33,275 bases of DNA from Bremia lactucae. Taxonomy: Eukaryota; Oomycota; Peronosporomycetes; Peronosporales; Peronosporaceae. Each line of letters begins with the position of its first letter. Within the stretch, counting starts at the first letter, position 1. Of this stretch, positions 19,541 through 30,289 are shown piece after piece. Under the pieces are notes generated by a model. The model was not told where the DNA came from, searched no databases, and saw only the letters and a list, made by a program, of their open reading frames with translations. Made by a program: the position numbers and the translations under genes. Location of the stretch: contig NC_090621.1 in assembly GCF_004359215.1 (NCBI RefSeq), positions 4,069,442 through 4,102,716 of the forward strand, in the 5' to 3' direction.

Positions 19541-19839
19541 TCAACATTGATTTCCTTCGTATTGACCTTACGGCCAATGCGCGATGAGCGAGAGCTGGAA
19601 GGTTTTTTGCTTGGGCGAGGTCCTCCCTTGAATAAGAATCACTCTCAAACAAGGTGTATATTCTTTGGTGGCGAAAGCTTTTCACGAATAATGGTGTATG
19701 TCATTGCTGACTTTAATAACGATGCTGAAGGTCTTAGCATCGAAAAAAATAATACAAGCGAGAACAGTAATGCTCAAACTAAAGACGAGATGGACATTTC
19801 CGCAGTGCAAACCGGATGCACTGAAAACAAAAATAAAAC

Positions 19840-20225
19840 AGAGTCAGCAGGTGATATCCTGCTAATTAGAGAAGCATTGGTCTGTTTCGTACAGAAAGCC
19901 ATCGCAGATGCGGTGGATCGAAATCAACGAAACTTTAAAAAAAAGGGAAAAAGCAAAAATTCTTTCATTAAATGTTAACAACCTAGTCCTACTGTCTGCG
20001 TCAAACCAACTAAATATGTAGTGACAAATGTAGGCAGTAATAAATTAACACCCAGGTATATCGGCCCGTTTCGTGTACTACATCGCCAAGGCAACGCGTA
20101 CACGATCGAGCTGTTTCGTAGGATACGTACGCATCTTATGTTTTGTGTTGGGCGTCTCCGCCCGTACCATCAGTACGAGGCTTCTCCGATTCTGGATTTC
20201 ACCGGAATGGTCTAGGGCATACGCC
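19840..20225 (+). pseudogene. Gypsy pol C-terminus (integrase tail)
   Basis: One frame gives REALVCFVQKAIADAVDRNQ, then (after a break) VTNVGSNKLTPRYIGPFRVL, HRQGNAYTIELFRRIRTH and FCVGRLRPYHQYEASP. The R-Y-I-G-P-F block and F-x-V-G-R-L-R-P-Y block are the hallmark of the Gypsy integrase C-terminal module. It is joined directly to spacer-like sequence upstream, so roughly 3 kb of pol has been deleted. Confidence 0.8.
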
Positions 20226-20580
20226 GCACCCTGATGGTCCCGAGCAAAAGCTTTAAGGTCTCGGAACGGAGTCCGATTCTTATGAGCTAGGCGGTCACTC
20301 TTCCTCCAACGAAGAGACTTCTGACGAGGTGTCATTAGCTCGTTCTGAAGGGGCCGATGTGTCTTTACGTTCGCCAGGTGATCAGTCGCAACCTGCGCAT
20401 AATTTCTCAACTGGTCACGAGAAATGTTATCTCCCGTCACCGCAAGTAAGCGGTGACGGTTGATAATATTTCTCGCTCGTGATCAATGTCCTTCCTCAAA
20501 AGCGAAGGTGTGCTCCAAATCATGATCTTGATTTGGGTTCGTCAAACGAGAAGCACCCGATTTTTGCCCCTCCACGTCCA
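20226..20580 (+). other. Pol linker region with a 10-bp stem-loop
   Basis: Lies between integrase tail and chromodomain, where a Pro/Ser-rich linker is expected. Frames are broken. It contains a perfect stem-loop at 20434-20459 (arms CCGTCACCGC and GCGGTGACGG, loop AAGTAA). Confidence 0.4.
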
Positions 20581-20712
20581 TTGTCTCGAACCACCGCGAA
20601 GTAAAGGGGGCTCGAACGAGCTATCTCGCTCGTTGGCGAAGGTATCCAACCTCACGTGATAGTTGGGAACCTCGTTTCCAACTGATGTTGGACGTTCCGG
20701 GTTTATATTACA
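20581..20712 (+). pseudogene. Chromodomain of plus-strand Gypsy remnant
   Basis: One frame reads NHREVKGARTSYLARWRRYP followed by TSRDSWEPRFQLMLDVPGL. This fits the chromodomain consensus (S-Y-L-x-R-W-x-x-Y-P, D-S-W-E-P, D-V-P-x-L). Upstream residues are frame-shifted. It follows the integrase tail at the expected distance. Confidence 0.75.
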
Positions 20713-21954
20713 GAACGACGAGACCCATCCTCTTCGACAGAGGGTCCAGCAGAGGAAGAGCGCTTCCCGCGCTCGTAAAAGGATTGGGGATTCTTAATTT
20801 CTTGACGCATCTCTTAAACGAAAAGCATCCTTCAATGAGTATCTTTAAGATTATATGTTTCCTAAGGGGCATGACCTGCACCATTAAAACAGCACATACA
20901 CGAGCCCCCAAACAAGAGGCAAGGTATCTGTCTCTCTAGACAAACGGCGCAGCTTGTAGCGCGCACCGACCACGGTCCGTTTTTCGAACCGTTCACGGTA
21001 AATATCAAGTTTGTCAAGTCAGGCCTCGCGGCCTATGCTTTCCTGGACAAATGCATTCAAGATTACGAGTGTACCACCGATGCCGAAAAAAGGCACCGAA
21101 GAAGAATTCCGTTTCATCCTCACCAGGCTTGTGAAGCCTGAATGAGTAAAATAATGAAATATGGTATCGATCGTTGGTCATGCAAAATCAACGAGCTAGG
21201 TTATTCTTAGAGGGCAACGAATGCTTCTTTCCGGAAGCGAGCCGCAACGTATTGCGGTCCTCTCCTGTTGACTCATGTTAACGTCAACGCTTACATGGCT
21301 CTTGGAGCGATCATAAGAATCACTCTTTAACTGGTGATGCTAACTAGCACCACCAGCAGCATCTTCCTTACACGATCATAAGTTCCTGGGTGACGCATGC
21401 TAACGTCGCCAGAGTGACCGTCGCCCTTGGATTCATCATTAGATGACTCCCCACCAAAGAGGTCCGACGAGACGAGCAACCTCGTCATCACCACCTGTAT
21501 TGTCACGTTAGAACCCAAAGGTTTAACGGGCTCGACCCCGGGTGATCCGGCGGCCTTCAAAGTAGCCACTAAGTCGGGCGATGACGGTGACTTGGATCAT
21601 TCACCTACCATTGGTATAGCAGGTGACTAGCCACCGTCACCTGCAATGGCATCAACAGATGACATATTTTAGTCACCTTCAATGGGAGTAGGAGGTGACG
21701 TATACCCCTCAGTAGACGCATTAGCGTCTACTACGTACCACCAGCTACACTTATCCGTGTAGCTGCCAGCTTTGCGGCTTTACGGGCGACACACACGGAC
21801 CTAATTGTCGTCATGCGCACACGAATTGATTTCTGACAAAAATTAATAATGCGACAAAATTGGAATTTTAATTAAAATCAATAATGCAAAATTACAGGGA
21901 ACGAAGTAATAGTATTCCCTGTCACCCCAAATTAGTCACAATAGTGACTGTTAA
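20713..21954 (+). other. 3' internal region without recognised gene, hairpin cluster
   Basis: No domain recognised on either strand; open frames here are short. From 21660 to 21950 there is a run of stem-loops: 21711-21732 (AGTAGACGC, loop ATTA), 21742-21765 (CAGCTACAC, loop TTATCC), 21894-21922 (ACAGGGAA) and 21934-21949 (AGTCAC). It ends at the polypurine tract of LTR D. Confidence 0.4.
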
Positions 21955-21963
21955 TTAAGGGGG
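21955..21963 (+). promoter_or_regulatory. Polypurine tract before LTR D
   Basis: TTAAGGGGG directly before the LTR D start. It marks the LTR as the 3' LTR of the plus-strand remnant to its left. Confidence 0.5.
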
Positions 21964-22460
21964 TTATTTAATGGGTGTCCTTACACATAAGTTATATTTC
22001 CGATAGAGGAATAATTAATGTTATGGTCTGTGAGAGGATATAAAGAAGTACAACATTAGTATCTTTGTTAGTTTTTACTTAAATAGTTCCAATATAATCA
22101 AATTCGGTAATATTGATCCAATAAGATATTAGCTCCTTTTGTTGGTTGATTTAACTTACTACCAACCTGCCAATCGTTATAAGACACGATTGTGCGGTGC
22201 GCAAGGAGGCGCCATACATGGTTTATTAATAATATAATATAGTAGGAGTAGATAGAAGATCGTTACGTGGGAGCTTAATATATTAGTACATTTTTACTTT
22301 TTCTCTATTCTAAAGCCTAAGTCTAGAGACCTTTAAAGCTCGGCCCCCTTAGCTTCATTCAATCTCCTCTGTACTCTTGTGTACAAGAAGTTTCGAGGCA
22401 CTGTAATTAGTGTAATGTTAACTAATTCTAAATAGTTTTAGTGAAAGGTGCTCCGTTACA
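21964..22460 (+). repeat. LTR of Gypsy family D
   Basis: Ends AAAGGTGCTCCGTTACA at 22460. The inverted partner at 31891-32270 shares the blocks 'ggtaatattgat', 'caatcgttat', 'cacgattgtgcggtgcgcaa', 'ggaggcgccatac' and 'gaagtttcgaggcac'. The start (TTATTTAATGGGTGTCC) is a decayed match to the family B start. The sequence after 22460 has no primer-binding core. Confidence 0.75.
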
Positions 22461-23215
22461 AGAGGCGTCACAAGAGGCCAAGGAACAGACGATGGATAGA
22501 GAGTCCAGCGTGTATGGGTCGGCAATCGACCAGGGACAGCATGTTGAGCGGCGTGCTATTGATGTGACACCGCCAAGGGCTAGGTCTTCATACTTGTCAT
22601 CAGGAATATACTATCAGTTTAATCAACTTGGGTATGCAAGGGCGACTGAACATGTCGAGACGGCATAAGAGCCGCATAGGGAGCTACCGCAGCACTACGT
22701 GCTGCGTCCAGTGTACCTGCAGCGACAGGTATCGTAGAGCATCTCGTTGTTTATGAGAGTGCCTGACGCAATAGAGCGCAAGCTTAGCATTAGTCACTTC
22801 GATATAAGGTTTGTGGGGCGGTTTCATGTCCTGGGAGAAGAAGTTTGTTCAAAAAGTCTCTTTTGCTGAGAAAGCGAGTGGATTTTCTTGTAGCGATGAT
22901 ATCAATATAGACGCTCTTGGACACAATTTTGCTGGAATGGCTGCAAATTACCACAGTCGCCGAGTTGGAGGGTGGTGACAGAGGCAGCCGACATTCGAGA
23001 ACGCTATGCAAAGACTGCTTCATGTGTTCACAACGAAGGTCTCTCCAGCGCGAAACATAAAGCTGTTTACTGCAGCCGAGACTCAAGCGCAGCTGGACTG
23101 AACAATACTCTCTTTAGGTCGCAGCAAGCAAGATTTTGGCAATTAGGTTCAAGACAACATTTTTTATTGTGTCGACCCATCTATAAGAGTGTCAATGCTG
23201 GTATGAGGGTAAATT
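22461..23215 (+). pseudogene. Degraded gag-like fragment of an LTR element
   Basis: A frame at 22960-23110 reads QRQPTFENAMQRLLHVFTTK, VSPARNIKLFTAAE, and further on DNIFYCVDPSIRVSMLV. I recall similar strings (a ...LFTA... block followed by ...DNIVHYADP...) from oomycete LTR-element gag proteins; this is memory, not a search. The upstream frame 22441-22668 (RESSVYGSAIDQGQ) is of unknown origin. No zinc knuckle or protease follows. Confidence 0.35.
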
Positions 23216-23229
23216 ACGACTGAATTAAA

Positions 23230-23443
23230 ATTAAGTTCTACTAACCGATACTTTTGGTATACTCCTTAAGGTATCGCCTATCCTAAATCTAATTCACACT
23301 AAGTATCATATCTCCTAATTGCGCAAACCTTTTTACTTATTTTTATATGGCGCATAAATGAAGTTGAATCAAAGAAAATGAATATTCTAAATGACTAATC
23401 GAAATAAGTGGTCAAGGGCTCAGCGAGTTGACTGGTCCTTACA
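23230..23443 (-). repeat. Possible LTR of Gypsy family E (partial)
   Basis: The minus strand from 23443 starts TGTAAGGACCAGTCAAC, preceded by a purine tract AGTCGGGAAGGA (23444-23455) and by the pol end of element E. AT-rich non-coding sequence follows. No second copy lies in the window, so the far end is only estimated. Confidence 0.45.
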
Positions 23444-23455
23444 TCCTTCCCGACT

Positions 23456-24545
23456 TGATTTCTCGTTGACGCTGATTGAAATCAGCGACGAGATCCTTCC
23501 AGTGGGAGACATGGCGAATATGTTTCTCTTTTTTTCCAGTTGGCTTCTTCCTTAGTTTGGCCATGCCATTGTACGAGCCAGTATGGCTAATGGTTGAATC
23601 GGCTTGTCTTCAAAAAACGTCCAATAACTTGAAGATGATGCGCTGTGCCATTATCCACGAATTTTCATGCTTTCGGTATCGGACGACTTCGAAACCTTTC
23701 CGGTGTCGGTTCGCGCTTTGATAGAACATCGACTTTAATGGTTGGATTAATCCGATTCATACTTTGTGGTAATTTAAGCCTTGCCACATTAGGATTTATC
23801 ATTTTGATAATTTTCAATGTTCCCACCTTTCTTGCCGCAAACTTAGCTCTTGGTGTCTCCATATCTTTCGCAGCGTGTTTTATGATATTCTGCGAGTATC
23901 AAGTATAACTAGATCTCCAACCTTAAATTCAACTTGATTTATATGGCGCTTTTTTCGTATATTGCTTTTCCGAACCTTGTGCTTTTAAAAAGATTTCTGC
24001 GAGCCTGATCGATGATCTTTGCTCGTTCTTCGATAAACTTTTGCGTATACGTCAATCTCCTACGGTTGACTATTTCAGCCCAGTTCCATTTGCCATGTAG
24101 AGCGTTCCATTCTTTTCGTATCTATTTCAAAGGAAGAGTATCCAGCGGATGCACTTACCGGTGTAGAGTGTGCATACTCTTTGATTCCCCTGTGTTCGGT
24201 CCAGTCTGTGCCTTGGTTAGATACCATGCATCTGAGTGCGTCCTCTACCACAAGATTCTGGCGCTCGGCCTGTCCATCGACTTGAGCCCGATGAGCGGTT
24301 GTCATACTTAGACGAGCACCGATGATCGTCATCAAAGACTTCCAAAACATAGACGCGACAAGCTATCTCGATCACTGATGATAACTTCTGGAAAACCATG
24401 GTGTCGAACTACAGCATCGAAAAATACTTTTGCTGTTGTGGATGCATTGCCCTTAACGTGCACTGCTGCGTACTTTGTTCGTTTGGGAAACTTATCAACA
24501 ACAGTTAGGATGGCCTGTTACGAAGTCCATTGACACCACCATGAA
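23456..24545 (-). pseudogene. Gypsy E integrase and chromodomain
   Basis: The minus strand from ~24530 reads TVVDKFPKRTKYAAVHVKGN, then HHGFPEVIISDRDS, then FWKSLMTIIGARLSMTTAHR and QVDGQAERQNLVVEDALRCM (catalytic Glu). Next come KFIEERAKIIDQARRNLFKS, AARKVGTLKIIKMINPNVAR, MNRINPTIKVDVLS, and a chromodomain tail YWLVQWHGQTKEEANWKK followed by HIRHVSHWKDLVADFNQRQR. It is a different Gypsy lineage from A-D. It is split among several frames. The hydrophobic plus-strand frame at 23645-23908 is its shadow. Confidence 0.8.
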
Positions 24546-24619
24546 TGTGGTGTATAGTATACGTGGGCGAAGGTGGTCAAGCATCGAGCCAATTTCGACG
24601 AGATTTTCGGATGATGAAG

Positions 24620-24998
24620 CAGCCAAGAGCAGGAGCGGTAATCCGTCTCCTCGTGCGGAATTACCAAGTAGGAAGTAGTTTTCAGACTAATTTATATTTA
24701 AGCGTTAAAAATATCTATACCTATTCTTACCAATTAAAATGTCATCTCTATAGATAACACTTGATATGTATTGCGAGCGTATCTTTCTAGGTACCTCGCG
24801 TAACGGATGACGCTAAGCGTCATCCCTCCTAATGGGAATGCACACATGTGCATCACATACACAAGGGTTGGTTACAAATGTGAACACACCCGAGTCCTGG
24901 ATCTAATTACTCTAATTTAGTAATTGACCATTCTCGTAAGCACACGAAATGTACTTAACGGAGATTGTGTAACATTAAGGCAATTCAAGCCCGTAACA
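24620..24998 (-). repeat. Inverted LTR of family C, truncated
   Basis: The minus strand starts TGTTACGGGCTTGAATTGCC at 24998, with the polypurine tract AAAGGGGGGATGG before it, and matches LTR C2 down to the 'ggattaccgctcc' block near 24640. The remaining ~100 bp of the LTR are missing, with unassigned sequence and then element E following. Confidence 0.75.
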
Positions 24999-25088
24999 CC
25001 ATCCCCCCTTTAGAACGAATTTCCATTTAAAATGCGTCAAAGAGGAAGGAGGAAGTGCGAGCTGCTTTACACGCCGCCTAGTTATCTC
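24999..25088 (-). other. 3' internal end of a minus-strand C unit
   Basis: Matches 4959-5045 ('gaggaag', 'gagctgctt', 'acgc(c)gc' blocks). LTR B was inserted into it at 25089. Confidence 0.6.
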
Positions 25089-25569
25089 TGTAACGGGGTG
25101 TATCATTACATGTAGTTATCACTTAAAGGTTGTAAATTAATATATTATCTAAGAGATAGATAATATCTGGGAAAAATTACTGTACACAGTAATATTCGGA
25201 AAGCTTATCCATTGGTAGATATTGGCCATTATATATACTTGCTCCGCGATTCAGTCAGCACTAGACGCGCGCAAAGAGAGAGACAGATAAAATTTCATTA
25301 CATGTTTTGTATTAGTATATAATTGAGTTATTATAAATAGATAGAAACGGAAAAACTGGTGTCACACGTCACTTCATGCCCCCTCTTCAAGACTCCCTTT
25401 AAAATAGTTGCTATACAGAACCTCTTCAAAGCAAGCGTTTTAATGAGAGTCTTCCTCTACACGTACTAGTGCACGTGAAATGACGTGTGGCACGACTTGC
25501 ATTGGAGCAATCCAAAGTGGACTTGTATTGAAGCAGTGCAAAGTGGATTTGTACTGAAGCCCCGCTTCA
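25089..25569 (+). repeat. LTR of Gypsy family B (5' LTR)
   Basis: Starts TGTAACGGGGTGTATCATTACATG, ends near GCCCCGCTTCA. It aligns with 32791-33240 and, inverted, with 17760-18003. The intact copy at 32791 shows perfect 10-bp inverted ends (TGTAACGGGG / CCCCGTTACA); here the right end has decayed. Confidence 0.85.
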
Positions 25570-25591
25570 CCTGGAAGCACTTTGTAGTCCG
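25570..25591 (+). other. tRNA primer-binding site of element B
   Basis: CCTGGAAGCACTTTGTAGTC, a one-base variant of the CCTGGTAGCAC seen at 33241 and, inverted, at 31890. Confidence 0.6.
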
Positions 25592-25611
25592 TCTAAGGAC
25601 CATACATCCAT

Positions 25612-25635
25612 CATCTAACATGTCCATGTTAGATG
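25612..25635 (+). promoter_or_regulatory. Leader stem-loop of element B
   Basis: A perfect 11-bp stem (CATCTAACATG / CATGTTAGATG, loop TC) between primer site and gag. Element D has a stem at the same place (31824-31847) with CATCCAACA / TGTTGGATG, a compensating T-A to C-G change. It is a candidate packaging or dimerisation signal. Confidence 0.55.
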
Positions 25636-25714
25636 GAAATGGAAATACGCATCACATTTTTCGAGTGATAGCAACTCCTTTCTAGGTGATATAGATAGGA
25701 GTGCGGTCGAACGA

Positions 25715-26600
25715 ATGAGTTCGACCGTAGCGAATGATGCCATCCTGGCCATGCTGCCCAGTTTGGACATATATGCCCTCCGTTCAGCCTTCGTTAAGTT
25801 CATACAACATGAACTTGACAAGGCGAAGGAAAAGGTAGCCTTGCTTAATCAGCAAGGCTCTCAACGCTCAGAACTGTTGAGGTTACAACAGGTACAGACC
25901 CTTGAACCTGGGATGACGCACACGCGTCGTCCCGAAGCCTTAAAGATCGACATCTCTAAGCATAGGGGAGTCGAAGAAGACTCCCTCTTAAGATGGCTCG
26001 TCGAGTTGGACGATGCCATAAGAGCTCGTCATATCGTCGACGAGAGAATGCATGTCGCTTTTGCCGAATCGAATTTGGCAGGTGTAGCAAAATTTGGGCA
26101 CTAGGCCTCAACTCGCGCGACCCGTATGTATTTGGCTCGCTAAGGCTTTTAAAACCCGGCTGAAGAGACGTTTAAATCGCCTAGGGCTGAATTCACAACT
26201 CGATCAGAGCCTCTGAATCTCAAGCATGGCGAGCGTGATATTTACCCTTATGCCCAGCACATACGACTACTAGCGATTTTTATCACGAGCAATTGAATTC
26301 ATGAATACACGTTAATTACAGTTTTCATGCAAGATCTGCTGGATGTCCAGTAAATACCCATCTGTTCCGCTTGGAACTGGATACGCTTGAAAAAGCAGTA
26401 TCCGTTGCGGAACAGGAGGACTTTAGTTTGAGACAGGCTAAAGCTAATTCGACATCGTATCGTCCTCGAAAGCGAAAGACCTCACTTTTCGAACGATAAG
26501 TGATTGCAGAGATGCAATCGCTGTCAAAAGTTAGGGCACACCGCTCATGAGTGCAGTGCCCCACGCCCAGTGCTGAACGCCAAAAAGGGCAACGGTCGCG
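25715..26600 (+). pseudogene. gag: Gypsy B gag with zinc knuckle
   Basis: The ATG at 25715 opens a 129-codon frame: MSSTVANDAILAMLPSLD, FVKFIQHELDKAKEKVALLN, EALKIDISKHRGVEEDSLLR, WLVELDDAIRARHIVDERMH, SNLAGVAKFGH. It stops at 26104. Broken pieces follow (PRAEFTTRSEPLNLKHGERD, YAQHIR), then a CCHC knuckle CNRCQKLGHTAHEC at 26513-26554. This order (capsid, then one knuckle) and the position after the primer site identify gag. Element D gag on the opposite strand is a clear homologue. The knuckle overlaps a stem-loop at 26502-26519. Confidence 0.85.
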
Positions 26601-26689
26601 GGTCCGACGTTGCTGCGAAATTGCAACAGCGAGGCGGACCGCCAAAACACGGTCGGGGTCAGTAGGAGCGCAACGCCCTACTGATCCAG

Positions 26690-27112
26690 CAGCTTTATTA
26701 GAATTTGCAAATCACGAAAGTTGCTCCAGATACACAGTCATTATGTGTCTCTGCACCTGGTGATGAGGTATCCCTCATCACCTTGAAGTTGAAAGTAACA
26801 AATTATTTGTCACTTAGAGCCTTAGTGGACTGCGGAGCGTCGAATAACTTTATTCGTCGCCAGTCGCGAGAGGGTCGTAGGCTCGAAATATGTTGAGCAT
26901 GACATCCCTTAAACGAGGATGAGGTTGCGTCTAGCGACAGGCGCATCGATAACAGTGATGAAACGCGAAGTGAGATTTCACAACACGCTAAAAGATTTAC
27001 AGTATGATAATGATTTCATCGTACTGGACTTGGATGACAAATTTGATGTCATCCTCGGTTTACCTTGACTCAGAAAGTATGAGCTAAGAATCAGCTGGCA
27101 GCATCAATCCGT
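26690..27112 (+). pseudogene. Gypsy B retropepsin-like protease
   Basis: The frame 26705-26896 (QITKVAPDTQSLCVSAPGDE, VSLITLKLKVTNYLSLRALV, then DCGASNNFIRRQS) holds the catalytic D-C-G-A-S. After frameshifts come LNEDEV, LDDKFDVILGLP (27030-27065) and LRKYELRISWQHQSVYM to about 27112. There the sequence switches to minus-strand integrase of element D. Codons near 26759-26782 form a perfect 10-bp stem-loop. Confidence 0.8.
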
Positions 27113-27900
27113 ATATATGGACACAGTAACGACATTTATGCTTTGTAAAAACATGCACTAAATTGTTGATGGCAAATTCTACCATCAACAAGAAACTCGC
27201 TTCAACTCTTAAAATAGTGAACGTATCCGCGAAATATCTCTTCGAAAATACGGTTTGCATCCTCCGTCTGACCAACTTTTCAGGATTATCAGAAGTTAAC
27301 ATTTTCAGCTGTATTCCAAGTGATTTTAAATACAGCTTGCCAATTCCGCCGTGAATTTAGGGTTTCAATCTGAAGCAAGTTCGCGGGGTAACCCATGGAG
27401 TCGAAATATGTGTCAACAAAGACACGAGCACAGCCTTTGGCTGTATTTGACTCCAGTACTGTAAGAGGTACCATTTGCTGAAACGATCATCAAAGACAAG
27501 AATACCACTATTCTTGTGATCGTCGTCGGAAAATTCGAAGACGAAGTCCATAGATACAGACTGCCAACACTCCACCGGAACACGCAGAGGTTGTAACGAG
27601 ACACGGGGTGAAGCACTAAGCTTCACCGGTTGACAAACTTCGCAAGCACGTATGTACTTGCGGACGAACTCATACTGGCGTGGCCAGTTAAAGTCGCGAC
27701 TTATCTTGAGATTAGTCTTCGCACGTCCACGATGGCCAATTATTGGTGCATCGTGGCACTCATTCATGATTAGCAAAACGCAAATCATTATGGGTGGGGA
27801 TGACGACACGAGGCATGTCGCCAGCAATGGCTGCGTAGTACAGTAAACCATTGCGTTTTATATATCGATCTGTTGAGAATCGATATATTTCTGACAATCT
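27084..27900 (-). pseudogene. Gypsy D integrase
   Basis: The frame 27851-27357 contains the zinc-binding part (NECHDAPIIGHRGRAKTN, FVRKYIRACEVCQPVKL: H-H-C-C) and the start of the core (VECWQSVSMDFVFEFSDDDH with the first Asp, GILVFDDRFSKW). The SDRD block is lost in a rearranged piece (27300-27480). The frame 27302-27084 has KRYFADTFTILRVEASFLLM and VEFAINNLVHVFTKHK, the end of the core. The C-terminal module and chromodomain are missing; sequence turns into plus-strand protease at about 27090-27115. Confidence 0.8.
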
Positions 27901-28029
27901 CTTAAAGACTGCAGGTATGGATTTCTATCAACCCTTGAAGAGCTTTATCTTCTTGAAAAGCTCTTCTTACGTCGTCAGGTAATGTTGACGACGCAAAACT
28001 TATTGTTACAACAGTGGCCTTATGCTCAC

Positions 28030-28640
28030 TGTTGATTTGCGCAGCCGACTCAAAATCGGGCCGGCGCGAAAAGGCAGCAGCGACGTTAAGTCGTCCTCGC
28101 TTATAATAATCGGAGAAGTTATGATCCGCGAAGAACGATCGCCATTCCTCGCGAGAGGTGTGGACTGTTTACGTTCGTGCGTAAAGACGCACGATCAGTA
28201 TATTCAATGAGCGGTATTCTATCTCCCAAGAGATAGACCCTAAACTAAGCCAGCGCATATTTTATGGCAAGAAGTTCCTTGTCATATACTGCGTAATTAT
28301 GTTCAGCTGTTTGAAGCTGACACGATTGATAACAGACAACTCGCTCTGCGCCGTCTGTGTCATATTGCATTAATGCACAGCCGATTTCAAAATCGCTGGC
28401 GTCACAGACCACATGAGAAGGTCAATCTTAATCCGCAATCAACAGGATTAGCAATTGCATCAAGCTTTGCTTGGTATCCTCAAAGGAACGCTGACAAATA
28501 GCGTTCCATGACCATTCTACAATTTTCTTCAACAAAGAAGAAAACTGTGCAGTCAATCCGACATAATTGCGGAAGGACTTGTGCAGGTACGCCGCTAAGC
28601 CGAGGAGCTTTTGAAGTCCCTTTACATCGACTGGCACAGG
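28030..28640 (-). pseudogene. Gypsy D RNase H and RT thumb
   Basis: The frame 28637-28428 (VKGLQKLLGLAAYLHKSFRN, KKIVEWSWNAICQRSFEDTK) is the RT connection. It is followed by VVCDASDFEIGCALMQYDTD (Asp), AEHNYAVYDKELLAIKYALA (Glu), then an EYTDRASLRT-like block (Asp) and a GRLNVAAAFSRRPDFESAAQ-like block. Stops break the frame near 28255. Eight-bp stem-loops at 28009, 28175, 28218, 28485 and 28523 lie within it. Confidence 0.8.
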
Positions 28641-29365
28641 TCAATCGGTGATCGCCTTGATTATTCCCGGATCCGGGCGTACACCGTATCTACCCAAGAT
28701 GCACCCAAGAACTGATATTTCCCTTGCAGAGAATATACACTTCTTGAGATTTGCATACAACTTGTGCTCACGTATAGGCGCAAGAACCTTTCGGGAATGG
28801 GTAAGATGTACTTCAACATCCGAATTTCTGTTCGTTGCTCTGTAATCGACGAAGACATCATCAAAATAACTCAGTGCAAAATCCCGCACCGATCTCAAAA
28901 GATTGGTTACACATATGTTGAATGTCGCAGGGGGATTACTAAGTCCCTGTGGCATGAATAGCCATACCGCTTGGGGCGTATACTACGTGGACAGGATATC
29001 CTGTCCACGCATAAGGATCTGATAAAATCCGTCTATCAAATCCATTGCGAAAAGTTAGTACTCTTTGACATACCATCAATGATTACGTCTTATGTCTTTT
29101 CGTGATTTCGGCGTTCAGCCGGTACAGTTGCAGCGTTCAATTTATTGAATGCATGCACATTCCGCCAACCTCATGTTGCTTTACGCACAAAAAAGGTCGG
29201 CGAGATATGATGGGGGTTTGATTTACTCACATGGCCCGCTTTTAAGTGATCGACAAATAACTTGTCGATCGCTAATACTTGTTCAAGAGGCAATGGCCAT
29301 TGCTTCTTGACCCAGTATTTTGAAACTGGAATTGATTCGTGTCGAGAGCCTTTATCCTTAGGCAA
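28641..29365 (-). pseudogene. Gypsy D reverse transcriptase with YFDD
   Basis: The frame 29365-29171 (KYWVKKQWPLPLEQVLAIDK, NPHHISPTFFVRKAT) is the RT N-terminus. A broken middle (VHAFNKLNAATVPAE) follows. The frame 28955-28641 has MPQGLSNPPATFNICVTNLL, then LSYFDDVFV with the catalytic Y-F-D-D at 28857-28868, and KKCIFSAREISVLGCILGRY. A 24-base perfect palindrome at 28986-29009 lies just upstream of the MPQGLSNPP block and interrupts the expected coding order. Confidence 0.85.
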
Positions 29366-30289
29366 CTCGCGCGGTTCTGATTCAGGGAAGACATCCTTAA
29401 AATTATATTAAATATTGATAAAGAGGGTTTGTCTACAAATACTCCCAGGATTGGGACGTAAAGCGTTCAATCCGAGTCTTCTCATCGAGGACATTTTCGT
29501 CCACCGACAAGCTATTTAGATTCCGTTCGTTCTCAAGAATTACTATTGCCGACCGAATATCGGCCACGTGCATCTGTAACAAGTACGCAGATCTGCTTGA
29601 CTTTGCCACTACGCAGATCACGCGAGAATAGTTTCGGTTTGATCGTTGGCAATTGAGCTATCTCCAAAGTTAACTTCGGATATATATATATATAAATATA
29701 TATATATATAACTTCTATATAACCGCCGACACTTGATCCAGACATTTATTCTCTCAGTTTTCTCTTTGGAACTTACTTCCAAGGTCCCTCGGAACCTTTG
29801 ACCGCAGGTCGCCGGGGAATTATTCCCACATATTCTTGGATACTTGTTTCCTCAATTTAATTTAGCAAGTAACCTCCCCAGCTGCCTTCAGCTGTGGTTG
29901 CGCTACCACAGCGAGATCCTCTACGATCGACTCTCCAATCGATCTAAGATTTTTGAACTGTCTCTTGTAGGCAGGCGTTAAATGTTTTCTTGGATGTTGC
30001 TTTCCAAGCAAGCATTCTTATTTTGTACCACTCAACTTGATTTAATTGTTGAACTTCGACGCTGCCTGTGCTTGTGCCTAGCCTTCGGGATCTAAACTCT
30101 AAAGTTTGCTGGGTATTCACACTGAGGTCTTGTGCAGTCATGCAAACGGCCGAACCATAATTGAGGCCATCGCACTCACTTGTATGACATTCCCACGCTT
30201 GTGGACGCTCCAAGACGTTCATCTGTTGGCCATCTGATATACAAGACACAGGCATCGTGACGGCTTGATGCTGCCTATTTATACATGAC
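29366..30289 (-). pseudogene. Gypsy D protease-RT spacer
   Basis: The frame 30366-29944 covers the protease end and the spacer (SDGQQMNVLERPQAWE, TSECDGLNYGSAVCMTAQDL), homologous to 19340-19540. It continues through broken frames containing QICVLVTDARGRYSVG. No catalytic domain is expected here. Confidence 0.65.
29680..29710. repeat. (AT)n microsatellite
   Basis: About 31 bases of alternating A and T with one interruption (ATAAAT), inside the spacer of element D. Confidence 0.9.

Noticed and set aside
23645..23908. Plus-strand frame with strongly hydrophobic, membrane-like segments
   Set aside because: It is antisense to the integrase tail of Gypsy E, whose minus-strand reading has clear family motifs.
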